Assembly (NCBI GenBank): GCA_900321715.1
Contig: ONXC01000001.1
Span: forward strand, 146,027-210,026
From: an uncultured Bacteroidales bacterium
GTDB taxonomy: Bacteria; Bacteroidota; Bacteroidia; Bacteroidales; UBA932
Direction of reading: 5' to 3'
Length of the DNA stretch: 64,000 nucleotides
Shown: positions 8,570-16,591 of the stretch, one piece after another
Layout of the letters: each line of letters begins with the position of its first letter
Position numbering within the stretch: the first letter of the stretch is position 1
Program-made: the position numbers and the translations under genes
The notes under the pieces: generated by a model
What the model was told of the DNA's origin: nothing
Seen by the model: the letters and a program-made list of their open reading frames with translations, nothing else
The model's database searches: none

Positions 8570-8572
8570 GGT

Positions 8573-8821
8573 TTAGTCTCCGTAGGGGTTACCTTCCTTC
8601 CACTCTTTGAGTTCATCTCCGTGCTTGGCTACGCAGTGGGCGTAGATGGACTCCTTGCGCTTCTCCTCCAGGCTCTGCCACCAGCGGGTGCAGCCGGGAT
8701 AGAGGATGAGGCTATCGTCCTCTTTCTGACCTGCCTTGGAGAGGCCCTTGCGGGCTATGCGTTCTTTCTCACTGATGGGGAGTGAAGACCACCAGATTTC
8801 AAGATCTACATTCTTTTCCAT
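8573..8821 (-). CDS. Small conserved-looking hypothetical protein (82 aa)
   Basis: I do not recognise this protein. It has 82 residues, is charged and Trp-rich, with paired WW at both ends of a predicted helical core (LEIWWSSLPISEKERIA and TRWWQSLEEKRKE), and no signal or membrane segment. It should be cytosolic and helical. The start at 8821 is 2 bp after the stop of the FNT-like gene, so it is the last gene of a CoA-transferase/FNT/small-protein operon. The frame extends upstream to 9037 only as an overlap with the FNT gene, which is not credible. The stop codon abuts the periodic repeat array. Confidence 0.7.
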   Translation of the reverse strand: MEKNVDLEIWWSSLPISEKERIARKGLSKAGQKEDDSLILYPGCTRWWQSLEEKRKESIYAHCVAKHGDELKEWKEGNPYGD

Positions 8822-8823
8822 AA

Positions 8824-9399
8824 TTATTGTTCTTTTGGTAATATCAATCTTCTTACATTGCAGCCGGCGTAGTTGCCAAGGACTATGACGGGATAGTACC
8901 ACAGGATGTCCGGGCTCCATTTCCAGGCGGCAACAAGGTATACTACGTCTGCAATTGAGTGGTAGAATCCGCACACGATGAACAGGGGCACGCCAAACAG
9001 CACCGGGAGTATGTTCTTGGTGGTGCGGTACATCCACACTGCTATGTCAATGATAAGTCCGCATCCTACGGCCCTGAGGAAACTTCTCCAGGGGCCCTGG
9101 GCCAGGCGGCCGGCAACGGCGGTCTGCGCCCTTTCAACGGGTTCCCCGCCAAGGGACATCATAAGAAGGCCCAGGAGAATGCAGGCAAGGATGTTGAAAA
9201 GCCAGATCATAACAAGGGATCCGGTTTCACTGAGTTTCATCACGCCGGCGCGGCCGGTATAGAGGAGACTGCCGGAAAGCACCACTCCAATGAGGCCGAA
9301 GGCAAAGATAATGGCTCCGGGAAGCCCTCCCAGGGCAAGGTATCCGCAGGCGCCAAGGCCTATCAGGATGCCGGCAAAAAAGGATTTACGGTTATTCAT
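8824..9399 (-). CDS. Short formate/nitrite transporter (FNT) family channel
   Basis: A 191-residue membrane protein resembling the FNT family (FocA, NirC): an early glycine-rich segment GILIGLGACGYLALGG, the GCGLIIDIAVWMYRTTKN segment matching the family NxLVxxAVW region, CGFYHSIADVVYL (family GFEHSVANM), and a final VLGNYAGC (family GNIVGG). The conserved gating/proton-relay His is present in FYHSIADV. At 191 residues it is 60-90 shorter than usual, mainly through short loops and termini. Its start overlaps the CoA-transferase stop (ATGA). A link with acetyl-CoA hydrolysis would fit export of a small carboxylate such as acetate or formate, but that is inference. Confidence 0.75.
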   Translation of the reverse strand: MNNRKSFFAGILIGLGACGYLALGGLPGAIIFAFGLIGVVLSGSLLYTGRAGVMKLSETGSLVMIWLFNILACILLGLLMMSLGGEPVERAQTAVAGRLAQGPWRSFLRAVGCGLIIDIAVWMYRTTKNILPVLFGVPLFIVCGFYHSIADVVYLVAAWKWSPDILWYYPVIVLGNYAGCNVRRLILPKEQ

Positions 9400-10658
9400 A
9401 ATCTGTGGAATCTTTCAAACATTGCTCTTTCCAGGGCTTCACGGTCTGAGGGGTGCGCAACTGAAATCAGCAGCCGGGCCCTCTCCTGGAGTGATTTCCC
9501 GTAAAGGTTCACGGCGCCCCATTCCGTAACCACCCACTGGATATCGGCCCTTGGGGTAACTACGCCTGCGCCGGGCCTCAGGACCGGCACAATCTTGGGC
9601 GCGCCTTTGGTGGTGCGTGATGCCATTGCGATTATGGCCTTGCCGCCCTTGGAATACTTTGCGCCGCGTACGAAGTCCAGCTGCCCGCCGGTGCCGGAGA
9701 AGATGCGGGTGCCTATTGAATCGGCACAAACCTGACCCGTGAGGTCTATCTCTATGGCCGAATTTATGGACACCATACCGGGATTGCGGGCGATGGTGCG
9801 GGGGTCGTTGGTATAGGCGATGTCCTTCATCAGCACTGCCGGATTATGGTCCGTGAAGCGGTACACATCCTCCGATCCAAGCAGGAATGATGCGACCACC
9901 TTGCCGGTATCTATGGCTTTGGCGGCACCGTCTATGACACCGCTGCGGATGAGCCGGAGAGCTCCGTCGGAGAACATTTCCGTATGGAGACCAAGGTGCT
10001 TATGAGAGCCAAGGCATGCGCAGATGGCGTTTGGCATGGCACCGATTCCCATCTGGAGGCATGCGCCGTCCGGAATCAGTTCTGCACAGTGGCGCCCAAT
10101 CTCAAGGTCCGCGGCCGATGGCTCCGAGTAAGTTTTTGTAATGAGGGGCCGATTATCGCGCACCAGCGCAGTAAAACGCTCTACCGGGATAAGGTTTCCC
10201 CCTGCAAAAGGGACGTTGGGATTCACCACGCCGATACGCTCCCTTGCCACTTCCAGCGCCGCCACGGAGCAGTCTACGGATGTGCCCAGTGACACCATTC
10301 CGTCCTCCGGCTCACTCACCTGGACCATTGCTACGTCACAGGGAAGCGCCCCGTTGCGGTACATGGCCTGGGTCTCAAAGAGGTTTACTGGGATGTAATC
10401 GGCCAGCCCCTCCCCAACATTCTCACGGACATTGGGCCCCACAAAGAAGCCCTGGTCAAAGAAAGCACCGCCTGCCGCATATGGCGCAGGCCCTTCAGTG
10501 TGGAAATGGTGGAAATGAAGGTCCTCCACATCTGTGCGCCGGCAAAGAGCCTCTACAAGGATTTGAGGCACACTGGCAATGCTGGAGAGGTGAATGTGAT
10601 CACCGCTCCTGACTGCCTTGACGGCCTCACTGGCCTCTATGAAGTGGAGATTAGGCAT
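9396..10658 (-). CDS. Acetyl-CoA hydrolase / 4-hydroxybutyrate CoA-transferase family
   Basis: A 420-residue family I CoA-transferase or hydrolase. Characteristic stretches are LQMGIGAMPNAICACL, LGLHTEMFSDG carrying the likely catalytic Glu, and SGTGGQLDFVRGA near the C-terminus. Such enzymes move CoA between acetyl-CoA and short-chain acids, or release acetate, in fermentation. The frame extends upstream to 10895, but the start at 10658 gives the family N-terminus (MPNLHFIEASEAVKAVRSGD) and lies just after a -7 box at 10666-10673. It leads an operon with an FNT-like channel and a small protein, and is divergent from mazG. Confidence 0.88.
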   Translation of the reverse strand: MPNLHFIEASEAVKAVRSGDHIHLSSIASVPQILVEALCRRTDVEDLHFHHFHTEGPAPYAAGGAFFDQGFFVGPNVRENVGEGLADYIPVNLFETQAMYRNGALPCDVAMVQVSEPEDGMVSLGTSVDCSVAALEVARERIGVVNPNVPFAGGNLIPVERFTALVRDNRPLITKTYSEPSAADLEIGRHCAELIPDGACLQMGIGAMPNAICACLGSHKHLGLHTEMFSDGALRLIRSGVIDGAAKAIDTGKVVASFLLGSEDVYRFTDHNPAVLMKDIAYTNDPRTIARNPGMVSINSAIEIDLTGQVCADSIGTRIFSGTGGQLDFVRGAKYSKGGKAIIAMASRTTKGAPKIVPVLRPGAGVVTPRADIQWVVTEWGAVNLYGKSLQERARLLISVAHPSDREALERAMFERFHRL

Positions 10659-10665
10659 GAGAAAA

Positions 10666-10694
10666 CAAAGATAGCATAAAATGTCGTATATTTG
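10666..10694. promoter_or_regulatory. Divergent promoters, CoA-transferase and mazG
   Basis: Two Bacteroidota -7 boxes (TAnnTTTG) sit back to back: TATCTTTG on the minus strand (10673-10666) for the CoA-transferase and TATATTTG on the plus strand (10687-10694) for mazG. The plus box rules out an earlier mazG start at 10681. Confidence 0.75.
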
Positions 10695-10713
10695 CATAGC
10701 AAAAAGATTGAAA

Positions 10714-11505
10714 ATGCATTCAAGAGAAGAAAAACTCCAGGCTTTCGGCCGATTACTTGACATAATGGACACCCTCCGTGAAAAGTGCCCGTGGAACGCA
10801 GAACAGACCTTCGACTCAATCCGCCGCCTCACCGAGGAAGAAGTGTATGAACTGAGCGAGACCATCCTTGAGGGAGACCGCCCCGGCACCGCCAAGGAAA
10901 TTGGGGATCTCCTCTACCATATGGTATTCTATGCACGTATCGGCCAGGAAGAAGGCGCATTTGACATTGCCGACAGCATCAATAAGGTATGCGACAAAAT
11001 GGTGTTCCGTCACCCCCACGTCTTTGGCCCGGATGCCGGAAAAGAGACATCGGCCAAGGAGATTGCCGATACCTGGGAACTTGTGAAAGCCAAGGAAAAA
11101 GGTGGCAACAAGCGCGTCATGGCAGGCATCCCCAAGGCCATGCCAGCCATGCTGAAGGCGCTCTCCATGCAGGAAAAGGCCCGCGGCTGCGGCTTCGACT
11201 GGGAAAAGAAGGAGGATGTCTGGGACAAGGTGAAGGAAGAGTGCGCTGAAGTCTCGGAGGCCGCCGCCGGAGCATCCCCAGAGCAGCTTGAAATGGAGTT
11301 CGGGGACCTTCTTTTTGCCGTCATCAACGCCGCAAGGCTCTACGGAGTGGACCCTGAAACCGCCCTCAGCCGCAGCTCCGAGAAATTCCGCCGCCGTTTC
11401 ACATATCTTGAAGAGCAGACTCTCCGCAAAGGGCTCTCCTTCCGTGACCTCACCCTGGCACAGATGGACGCCATCTGGGACGAAGCCAAGGCCCAGGGGC
11501 TGTAG
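10714..11505 (+). CDS. mazG: Nucleoside triphosphate pyrophosphohydrolase MazG
   Basis: A 263-residue two-domain MazG. The first domain has the hallmark LREKCPWNAEQTF and the metal-binding EExYE and EIGDLLYHMVF patterns; the second repeats the fold with EECAEVSEA and EFGDLLFAVINAA. It hydrolyses NTPs to NMP and pyrophosphate, clearing aberrant or excess nucleotides, in the cytosol. The start MHSREEKLQ at 10714 is preferred over the ATG at 10681, which lies upstream of the -7 box. Repeat copy A-right begins immediately after the TAG stop, so no ordinary terminator is visible. Confidence 0.93.
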   Translation: MHSREEKLQAFGRLLDIMDTLREKCPWNAEQTFDSIRRLTEEEVYELSETILEGDRPGTAKEIGDLLYHMVFYARIGQEEGAFDIADSINKVCDKMVFRHPHVFGPDAGKETSAKEIADTWELVKAKEKGGNKRVMAGIPKAMPAMLKALSMQEKARGCGFDWEKKEDVWDKVKEECAEVSEAAAGASPEQLEMEFGDLLFAVINAARLYGVDPETALSRSSEKFRRRFTYLEEQTLRKGLSFRDLTLAQMDAIWDEAKAQGL

Positions 11506-11507
11506 GT

Positions 11508-11756
11508 GTCGCAGGTGATGGCCCCGACTGTCGCAGGTAATAGCCCAAAACGTTGCAGGTGATGGCCCCGACTGTCGCAGGTCACAACCCAAAACGTCGC
11601 AGGTGACCACCCAAAGTGTCGCAGGTCTGAGAAAATGGTCGGACCTGCGACGCTTTTTTGCTCCTGTGGCCGATTAACGTTGCAGGTGACGCCAAAAATG
11701 CAGACCTGCGACGTTTCGCCACCGGACCTGCGACATTCCACCACACCACCTGCAAC
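11508..11756. repeat. Array of 11 GTCGCAGGT motifs, 22-bp period, strand-flipping
   Basis: Forward 9-mers start at 11508, 11530, 11552, 11574, 11596, 11618 and 11679; reverse 9-mers at 11643, 11704, 11726 and 11748. Steps are 22 bp on one strand, 25 bp at forward-to-reverse changes and 36 bp at the reverse-to-forward change, exactly as in the left copy. Two spacers (11517-11529 and 11561-11573) are identical, pointing to growth by duplication of a 44-bp pair of units. Confidence 0.85.
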
Positions 11757-11841
11757 GCGGTGCACACCCTAGCGACTGCGGGGCAATGATTCACACGTTT
11801 TGGGCCGATTATGCCCATTTCATTGCCCGCCACAAGCGGAG

Positions 11842-11977
11842 GGGGAGCATTGGTGTCCAAACCTGTAGCCGCCCGCGGCTTCATGAGCGGGAGGGGCCCG
11901 GAGCGCGCGCGAAGCGCGGCGAACGGGAGGGACGAAGTGAGCGAAGCGAACGAAGGGTTTGGGCACCAATGCTCCCC
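11842..11977. repeat. Palindromic element, copy 2 (intergenic)
   Basis: A 136-bp element with 22-bp terminal inverted repeats (11842-11863 with 11956-11977, one mismatch). The outermost bases (GGGGAGC) differ from copy 1 (GGAAGC) yet still pair with each other. Interior blocks match copy 1 in reverse complement, including the ggggcccctcccgctc-type right half and the ttcgcttcgctcacttcg stretch. Confidence 0.85.
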
Positions 11978-12029
11978 GCAGCGAGGGTGGCAAACGGCGT
12001 AGCCGCCCGCGGCTCAGAATTGGGGGAGA

Positions 12030-12560
12030 CTAAGCGAAGAAGGAGAAGTGGACGCGGCCGTAGTGGCGCTCCTTGACAAAGTGGGGATGAGCGGTGAATG
12101 AATGCTCATCTCCGTGTTCCAGGATGAAATAGCATTCCGGGTGCAGCAGATCCAGGGAGAAAATGAGATCAGGGATGGTCTCAAGGCCGTCAAGGGCGTA
12201 CGGAGGGTCTGCAAAGATTATGTCGAATTTCTCCCGGCAGATGGGGAGGAAATCAAAGACGTTGTCACGGACCATGGTGACATTTGAAAGGCCAAGCCTG
12301 GCGGCCTCGGTCTTGATGAACGATGCGTTCTCACGCGTCATTTCAACGGAATATACGCGCGCGGCTCCGCGTGAAGCGAATTCAAAAGCTATTGAACCGG
12401 TGCCTCCAAAGAGGTCCAGAACCTTCAGGTCCTGGAATTCGTATTCATTGTCAAGGATATTGAAAAGCCCCTCCTTTGCAAAATCTGTAGTAGGACGGGC
12501 TTTGTAACCTGCGGGAGGAAGGATTACCTTCCCCTTTAATTGTCCGCCGATAATCCTCAT
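12030..12560 (-). CDS. rsmD: 16S rRNA (guanine-966-N2) methyltransferase RsmD
   Basis: A 176-residue class I methyltransferase. The N-terminus MRIIGGQLKGKVI and the PTTDFAKEGLFNIL segment are typical of RsmD; motif I is DLFGGTGSIAFE and the catalytic motif IV is FADPPYAL. It methylates G966 of 16S rRNA during 30S assembly using S-adenosylmethionine. The start at 12560 overlaps the DUF3822 stop (ATGA); a longer frame to 12632 lies inside that gene. Neighbourhood with DUF3822 is a common Bacteroidota arrangement. Repeat A ends about 10 bp after the stop. Confidence 0.93.
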   Translation of the reverse strand: MRIIGGQLKGKVILPPAGYKARPTTDFAKEGLFNILDNEYEFQDLKVLDLFGGTGSIAFEFASRGAARVYSVEMTRENASFIKTEAARLGLSNVTMVRDNVFDFLPICREKFDIIFADPPYALDGLETIPDLIFSLDLLHPECYFILEHGDEHSFTAHPHFVKERHYGRVHFSFFA

Positions 12561-13234
12561 AGGCGGGAAACTGACTTGAAATAGCGGTACAGAGACATCT
12601 CTGCCTCCGGGGTGAGGGGAGTGCGGAAACATACAGTGGATACCTCCGGATTGAGCTGGAGCCTTTTCATGGCAAGGAAAAGGAAGTATTCTGCCGTGGT
12701 GAAATCCGGGGCCTCATAGGTATTGGCAAGGGAGAGACTCTTGCCCTGGGCTATCACAAGGTGAAGGAAGCCGTCGGCCCATGAAGCCACAATCTTGTTG
12801 TACTCTGAAAGACCATCCAGCTCCTTGAGGAGATAATACATCTCAGGGAGCACCTTCACGGGCTGTCCGGAAGTGGGTAGGACGGTATTTGCAAGTACCT
12901 TTGAAAGGGATTCCCCTATGGAATTGGAGTATACCAGGTAAGATGCCAGGGAAGGTACCTGGACGTATTCCACAAGGTCTCCGGGAGAGAGAGAGACAAC
13001 CTCCTCCAGTGCGGCACGTGCCTCCTGGGGATTGAAGAATGGCTCCGGAATCAGCGCTACCTTGGGGGTAAGGAGTGAAATATCCACGGTAGAGTACCTT
13101 TGCTGGAACTCTCGCGTTGTGAATACTTTCTCACTTCCTATCCAGGGAGAGCCATTAAAAGAATATCCACTCAAGCAGACTTGAATGGATATTCCTGTAC
13201 TGCCGCCAGGGCTGTTATTCCCAGTTACCGGCAT
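12557..13234 (-). CDS. DUF3822 family protein
   Basis: A 225-residue cytosolic protein with alternating strand and helix character and no signal peptide. It resembles DUF3822, a Bacteroidota family of ASKHA-type fold and unknown role usually encoded just upstream of rsmD. The start at 13234 (MPVTGNNSPGG) overlaps the last 20 bp of the preceding gene. Tight overlaps on both sides show one operon of membrane protein, DUF3822 and rsmD. A housekeeping role is inferred from the conserved neighbourhood; no catalytic motif is evident. Confidence 0.75.
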   Translation of the reverse strand: MPVTGNNSPGGSTGISIQVCLSGYSFNGSPWIGSEKVFTTREFQQRYSTVDISLLTPKVALIPEPFFNPQEARAALEEVVSLSPGDLVEYVQVPSLASYLVYSNSIGESLSKVLANTVLPTSGQPVKVLPEMYYLLKELDGLSEYNKIVASWADGFLHLVIAQGKSLSLANTYEAPDFTTAEYFLFLAMKRLQLNPEVSTVCFRTPLTPEAEMSLYRYFKSVSRL

Positions 13235-13916
13235 TGTTGTTAGGAGCGGTTACGCTGCCAACCTGAAGGCCCTCATACTTGTTCTGGTCCTTGCGGTCTG
13301 CGTCAAGGTTGATGCGGAGCTGGTTGTCAAGGCCTTTGCAAAGAGCCCTGTAAGGCATACGGGCCTCAAAGAGGGGAACCTGGACACCGGATACGGTTTT
13401 GATGGCAGATTCCATCTCAACTTCCTGACCACCGGAGAACGGGATATATTTGAGGGAGTCTATGCAGAAATCAGGACGGTTGTGGAAGAGGGTGTCCTTC
13501 ACGGGGATTGCGGTAACGGTGGAGAACACAACTTTCTGGCCGTTGTTGTAGGCTTCCTGGAGCTTTGCTGTGAGCTCTGCGGGTTTGAGCCTGCGGTTTG
13601 CCTTCTTGATGGCCTCAGTGTTTGCAACTGCAATGGAGTCATCGTTGGAGCCGATCTGCATGATGATGTTCATCTTGCCTTCTTCATAGAAGAGCTTGAG
13701 GGAGTCTACAGTGGGACTGAAGCGGCCGTTCTCACTCTTGAAAGCTACCTGAAGGGTACGGATATCCTTGAGGCGCTGGATAGCTACCTGGGAACGTGCT
13801 GCAACCTCATTGTTGAATTTCACGGGCTTCTGGATGCTCTTTACGGTGAGCCAGACAAGAAGTACGATGATGGCTGCAAGAACAACCTCGAGGGCGATTT
13901 TAAGGGATTTGCTCAT
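13215..13916 (-). CDS. Membrane-anchored conserved hypothetical protein
   Basis: A 233-residue protein with one N-terminal membrane segment (ALEVVLAAIIVLLVWLTVKSI) and a soluble, probably periplasmic domain. A coiled-coil-like region follows the anchor (ARSQVAIQRLKDIRTLQVAF), then FKSENGRFSPTVDSL, similar to pseudopilin-like segments in which a chain is trimmed against a growing structure. I do not recognise a named family, though proteins like this commonly precede DUF3822 in Bacteroidota. It is first in the rsmD operon, driven by a -7 box at 13952-13959. Confidence 0.7.
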   Translation of the reverse strand: MSKSLKIALEVVLAAIIVLLVWLTVKSIQKPVKFNNEVAARSQVAIQRLKDIRTLQVAFKSENGRFSPTVDSLKLFYEEGKMNIIMQIGSNDDSIAVANTEAIKKANRRLKPAELTAKLQEAYNNGQKVVFSTVTAIPVKDTLFHNRPDFCIDSLKYIPFSGGQEVEMESAIKTVSGVQVPLFEARMPYRALCKGLDNQLRINLDADRKDQNKYEGLQVGSVTAPNNNAGNWE

Positions 13917-13951
13917 TATTTTAGTGTTTTACAAATTATCAAAACTTCTCG

Positions 13952-14000
13952 CAAAGTTAAAAAAAAGGTTTCTCAAAAGCAATAATCTTTTGTAAATTTG
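13952..14000. promoter_or_regulatory. Divergent promoters, DUF3822 operon and nrnA operon
   Basis: Minus-strand TAACTTTG (13959-13952) and plus-strand TAAATTTG (13993-14000) both fit the -7 consensus TAnnTTTG and lie 36 and 21 bp from their start codons. Confidence 0.75.
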
Positions 14001-14020
14001 CCGATGCAAACTAAAAGCAT

Positions 14021-15016
14021 ATGACTGGCTGTATCACTTCCGGGAAAATTGCAGGCCTGAAAAAATTGCTTGAGGACGCCCACAAGGTGGCCCTGGCCGG
14101 GCATGTACACCCGGACGGAGACGCAGTAGGATGCGTCACCGCACTTGCCCTGTACCTCAGGAGGGAACTGGGCAAGGAGGTGGTATGCATGTTCCCTGAC
14201 GCCCTTCCTGAAAGCCTTCATTTTGCAATGAATCCTTCCCTGAAGTACATCCTGGGAACAACTGAGGATGCAGACCTTGTGATCCTGATGGACTGCAACG
14301 CCTTTTCCCGCACGGACGTCCTTGGAGATAACCTCTCGGCTTCCGCGGCCCCCAAGGTGCTCATAGACCATCACCTCAATCCGGATGAGGGCAGCTTTGA
14401 CCTTGTCTTCTCTACACCGGACATCTCATCGGCCTCTGAACTCACGTTCTGGATCCTGAAGGCCCTGGGATGGGATCTCAGGGACCGTGAGATAGGTGAG
14501 GCCCTCCTTACAGGAATGACAACGGACACCAATAACTTTGCCAATTCCGTATTTCCCACTACGTTTGCCATGGCATCGGAACTTATTGCCTCAGGCGTGG
14601 ACAGGGATGCCATCCTCCAGAAGATCTACTTCAGCTACAGGGAGAACAGGGTACGTCTTATGGGTTATATGCAGAATGAGGGGCTCACAATCCTTCCAGA
14701 GGGCGCAAGCTACATGATTCTTACCAAAGAGATCCAGGAGCGTTTTGACCTGAGGGAAGGGGAGAGCGAAGGCCTTGTGAATGTTCCGCTGTCAATTAAG
14801 GAAGTGAGGCTGTCACTCCTTCTGAAGGAGTATGAAGACCACTACCGGGTATCCCTCCGCTCCAAGAAAGGCACAAGCGCCCAGCAGTGCGCCGTGAAAT
14901 ATTTTAACGGAGGAGGCCATGAGAATGCCGCAGGAGGCAGGCTGTATCCCGCAAAGGACCTTGGCGGGAAAAGCCTTGAGGAGTATGTGAAACAAGCACT
15001 TCTGGAGTCATTGTAA
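14021..15016 (+). CDS. nrnA: DHH-family oligoribonuclease / pAp phosphatase NrnA
   Basis: A 331-residue DHH/DHHA1 phosphoesterase. Metal-binding motifs are GHVHPDGDAVG near residue 26, MDCNAFSRTD, the DHH itself in VLIDHHLNPD, and TGMTTDTNNF; the DHHA1 substrate-binding motif is NGGGHENAAGG near the C-terminus. NrnA degrades 2-5-nt RNA and dephosphorylates pAp. It is first in a plus-strand operon of six tightly overlapping genes; its stop shares a base with the next start (TAATG). Confidence 0.92.
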   Translation: MTGCITSGKIAGLKKLLEDAHKVALAGHVHPDGDAVGCVTALALYLRRELGKEVVCMFPDALPESLHFAMNPSLKYILGTTEDADLVILMDCNAFSRTDVLGDNLSASAAPKVLIDHHLNPDEGSFDLVFSTPDISSASELTFWILKALGWDLRDREIGEALLTGMTTDTNNFANSVFPTTFAMASELIASGVDRDAILQKIYFSYRENRVRLMGYMQNEGLTILPEGASYMILTKEIQERFDLREGESEGLVNVPLSIKEVRLSLLLKEYEDHYRVSLRSKKGTSAQQCAVKYFNGGGHENAAGGRLYPAKDLGGKSLEEYVKQALLESL

Positions 15017-15564
15017 TGAAGATTAAGCTACTCATACTGACAGCGCTGTTTGTCATTGGCTGGGGCTGCACCAAGCAGTCTCTCAAGGCCACTTATGACA
15101 AGCAGGCCGGCTACATAGACTCATTTGTCCAGGCCCAGATGAAGGCCGATCCCGAGGCTACCCTTGTCCGCAACGAAGGCGCATGGCGCCTCACCCTACA
15201 GGATCACAAAGACCCCGGAGATTCCCTCCTTGCGGGCGGCCAGGTCACCCTTGAGTATGCAAGCTACATCCTTACGGGAGCTACTATATCGGCCTCAAAC
15301 CTCATTGAGACAAACATTAAGGAGGTAGCCACAGCCGCAAACTGGAAACTGTCCGATTCCACCATCTTCCAGCCGGTCACCCTCACCCTTGACAAAACCC
15401 TTGTGGAGGGCCTCAGGATGGGCCTTCATGGCGTCCAGCCCGGAGATGAGGCATATATCCTGTTCACCGGGGAATTTGCCTTCGGGAACAAGGAGAACGG
15501 CACGATTCCTGCAAAATCGGCCCTGGTCTATCATGTGTTGATTGAAAGTATTAAGAATGAATAG
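15016..15564 (+). CDS. FKBP-type peptidyl-prolyl isomerase lipoprotein, first of a pair
   Basis: A 182-residue protein with a lipoprotein signal ending in VIGWGC at residue 18. The C-terminal part resembles an FKBP domain: LEYASYILTG, then EGLRMGLHGVQPGDEAYILF, FGNKENGTIPAKSALVYHVLI, the typical strand order of an FKBP barrel. It should act as a proline isomerase or holding chaperone at the cell envelope. It overlaps nrnA by one base and the next FKBP gene by 8 bp, suggesting a tandem duplication. Several substrate-pocket aromatics of classical FKBPs are not obvious, so activity is uncertain. Confidence 0.8.
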   Translation: MKIKLLILTALFVIGWGCTKQSLKATYDKQAGYIDSFVQAQMKADPEATLVRNEGAWRLTLQDHKDPGDSLLAGGQVTLEYASYILTGATISASNLIETNIKEVATAANWKLSDSTIFQPVTLTLDKTLVEGLRMGLHGVQPGDEAYILFTGEFAFGNKENGTIPAKSALVYHVLIESIKNE

Positions 15565-16591
15565 ATTTTTGAAAATAATGGCTTCCCTGGCCCTTCCGGC
15601 CCTTATCGTAGGCTGTGCCCAGGAGAAGACTGCATCTACCGGAGAACAGGCTCAGGAGTATCTGGATCTGGTCATGTCAACTAAGTATCCGGAATTCCAT
15701 CCCGATCAATGGGGAATATACATCATTGAAGATACCCCCGGTACGGGCGCGGCCTGGACTAAGGATCTCAAGTACAGCAGCCTCAGAAGCACCCTCCGCT
15801 CACTTGACGGCACCATCCTCTCTTCCACTGAGGCCGATATAGCCCAGCAGCTTGACGAGAACGACTACAAGCCCTACAACTATTACGGCCCCAGGTATCA
15901 GAGCACTGCGGAAGGAAGCGGGTATGCCGGTCTGGAGTATCTCCTTGAGGGAATGAAGATGGGCGGAAGCCGCACTGCCGTGGTTCCCGCATGGCTTCTG
16001 ACCACAAGCAGGTTCAAGACCAAGGAAGAGTATATCGCCGCCTGCACAAGTTCCGTCCACATGATATATGAGATCACGCTGGTGGACCAGTGCCAGGACA
16101 TCCTCGCTCAGGAAATCGAGGACCTTCGGGCATATGTGACAGCCAAATACGGGGAAGGCCAGAAAAGCTGCAAATATAAGTCGGACCAGAAGGAGGGCAC
16201 ATTCTATTTCATCAGTGATACCCTCTCTTTCAAGCCCGAAGACAAGAGGGCCGATGACGCTACCCTTAAGCTGAAGTATATCGGCCGCCGCCTTGACGGC
16301 CAGGCCTTTGATACAAATGACCAGGCAGCTGCCATGGAAGAAGGTCTGTTTGTCTCTGAGAGGTCCTACGAGTCTTCATCCATACACTTCTCCTCCAACT
16401 ACAGCTCCATATCCATGGATGGCAGTTCCTCCCTTGTGGAAGGATTCAAGGCAGGGCTTTACAAGATGCACTGGGCCGGCCAGAAGGCAACGGTCATCTT
16501 TGTCTCGGACCTTGGATACGGGTCTTCCGGAAGCGGAGACCGCATCCCTCCGTACGCACCTCTCATCTTTGAACTGGAGCTTCTGAAGTAA
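15557..16591 (+). CDS. FKBP-type lipoprotein with two FKBP-like domains
   Basis: A 344-residue lipoprotein; the signal ends in LPALIVGC near residue 20. Two FKBP-like halves are visible: residues about 45-180 with GLEYLLEGMKMGGSRTAVVPAW, and about 200-344 with LVEGFKAGLYKMHWAGQKATVIF and IPPYAPLIFELELL at the end. The architecture suits a periplasmic or surface folding factor. The ATG at 15557 overlaps the previous stop (ATGAATAG); a longer frame from 15542 would lose the lipoprotein signal. Translation is probably coupled to the preceding FKBP gene. Confidence 0.78.
   Translation: MNRFLKIMASLALPALIVGCAQEKTASTGEQAQEYLDLVMSTKYPEFHPDQWGIYIIEDTPGTGAAWTKDLKYSSLRSTLRSLDGTILSSTEADIAQQLDENDYKPYNYYGPRYQSTAEGSGYAGLEYLLEGMKMGGSRTAVVPAWLLTTSRFKTKEEYIAACTSSVHMIYEITLVDQCQDILAQEIEDLRAYVTAKYGEGQKSCKYKSDQKEGTFYFISDTLSFKPEDKRADDATLKLKYIGRRLDGQAFDTNDQAAAMEEGLFVSERSYESSSIHFSSNYSSISMDGSSSLVEGFKAGLYKMHWAGQKATVIFVSDLGYGSSGSGDRIPPYAPLIFELELLK

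Larger units (their letters stand above)
7984..8572. repeat. Left copy of inverted repeat A (about 0.59 kb)
   Basis: This noncoding stretch is repeated in reverse complement at 11506-12020. Both copies have the same parts in the same order: a conserved border (ggcggctacgccgtttgcc), a 135-bp palindromic element, a GGCAATGA hairpin, and an array of 9-mers with 22-bp pitch. The array ends at the stop codon of the neighbouring gene in both copies, so the pair encloses exactly the block 8573-11505. The left copy has one extra hairpin and one extra array unit. Reading frames across it have no protein-like features. Confidence 0.85.
11506..12020. repeat. Right copy of inverted repeat A (about 0.5 kb)
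   Basis: Reverse complement of 7984-8572 with the same order of parts: 9-mer array next to the mazG stop, one GGGCAATGA hairpin, the 136-bp palindromic element and the conserved border next to rsmD. It lacks one hairpin unit and one array unit present in the left copy. The two copies are in inverted orientation around 8573-11505, so recombination between them would invert that block. Confidence 0.85.

Noticed and set aside
10681-10713. Upstream mazG start at 10681
   Set aside because: It would begin upstream of the -7 box at 10687-10694; the MazG family start fits 10714.
8299-11756. CRISPR array
   Set aside because: Repeats are only 9 bp, spacers are 13-27 bp and partly conserved between copies, motifs flip strand, and there are no cas genes.
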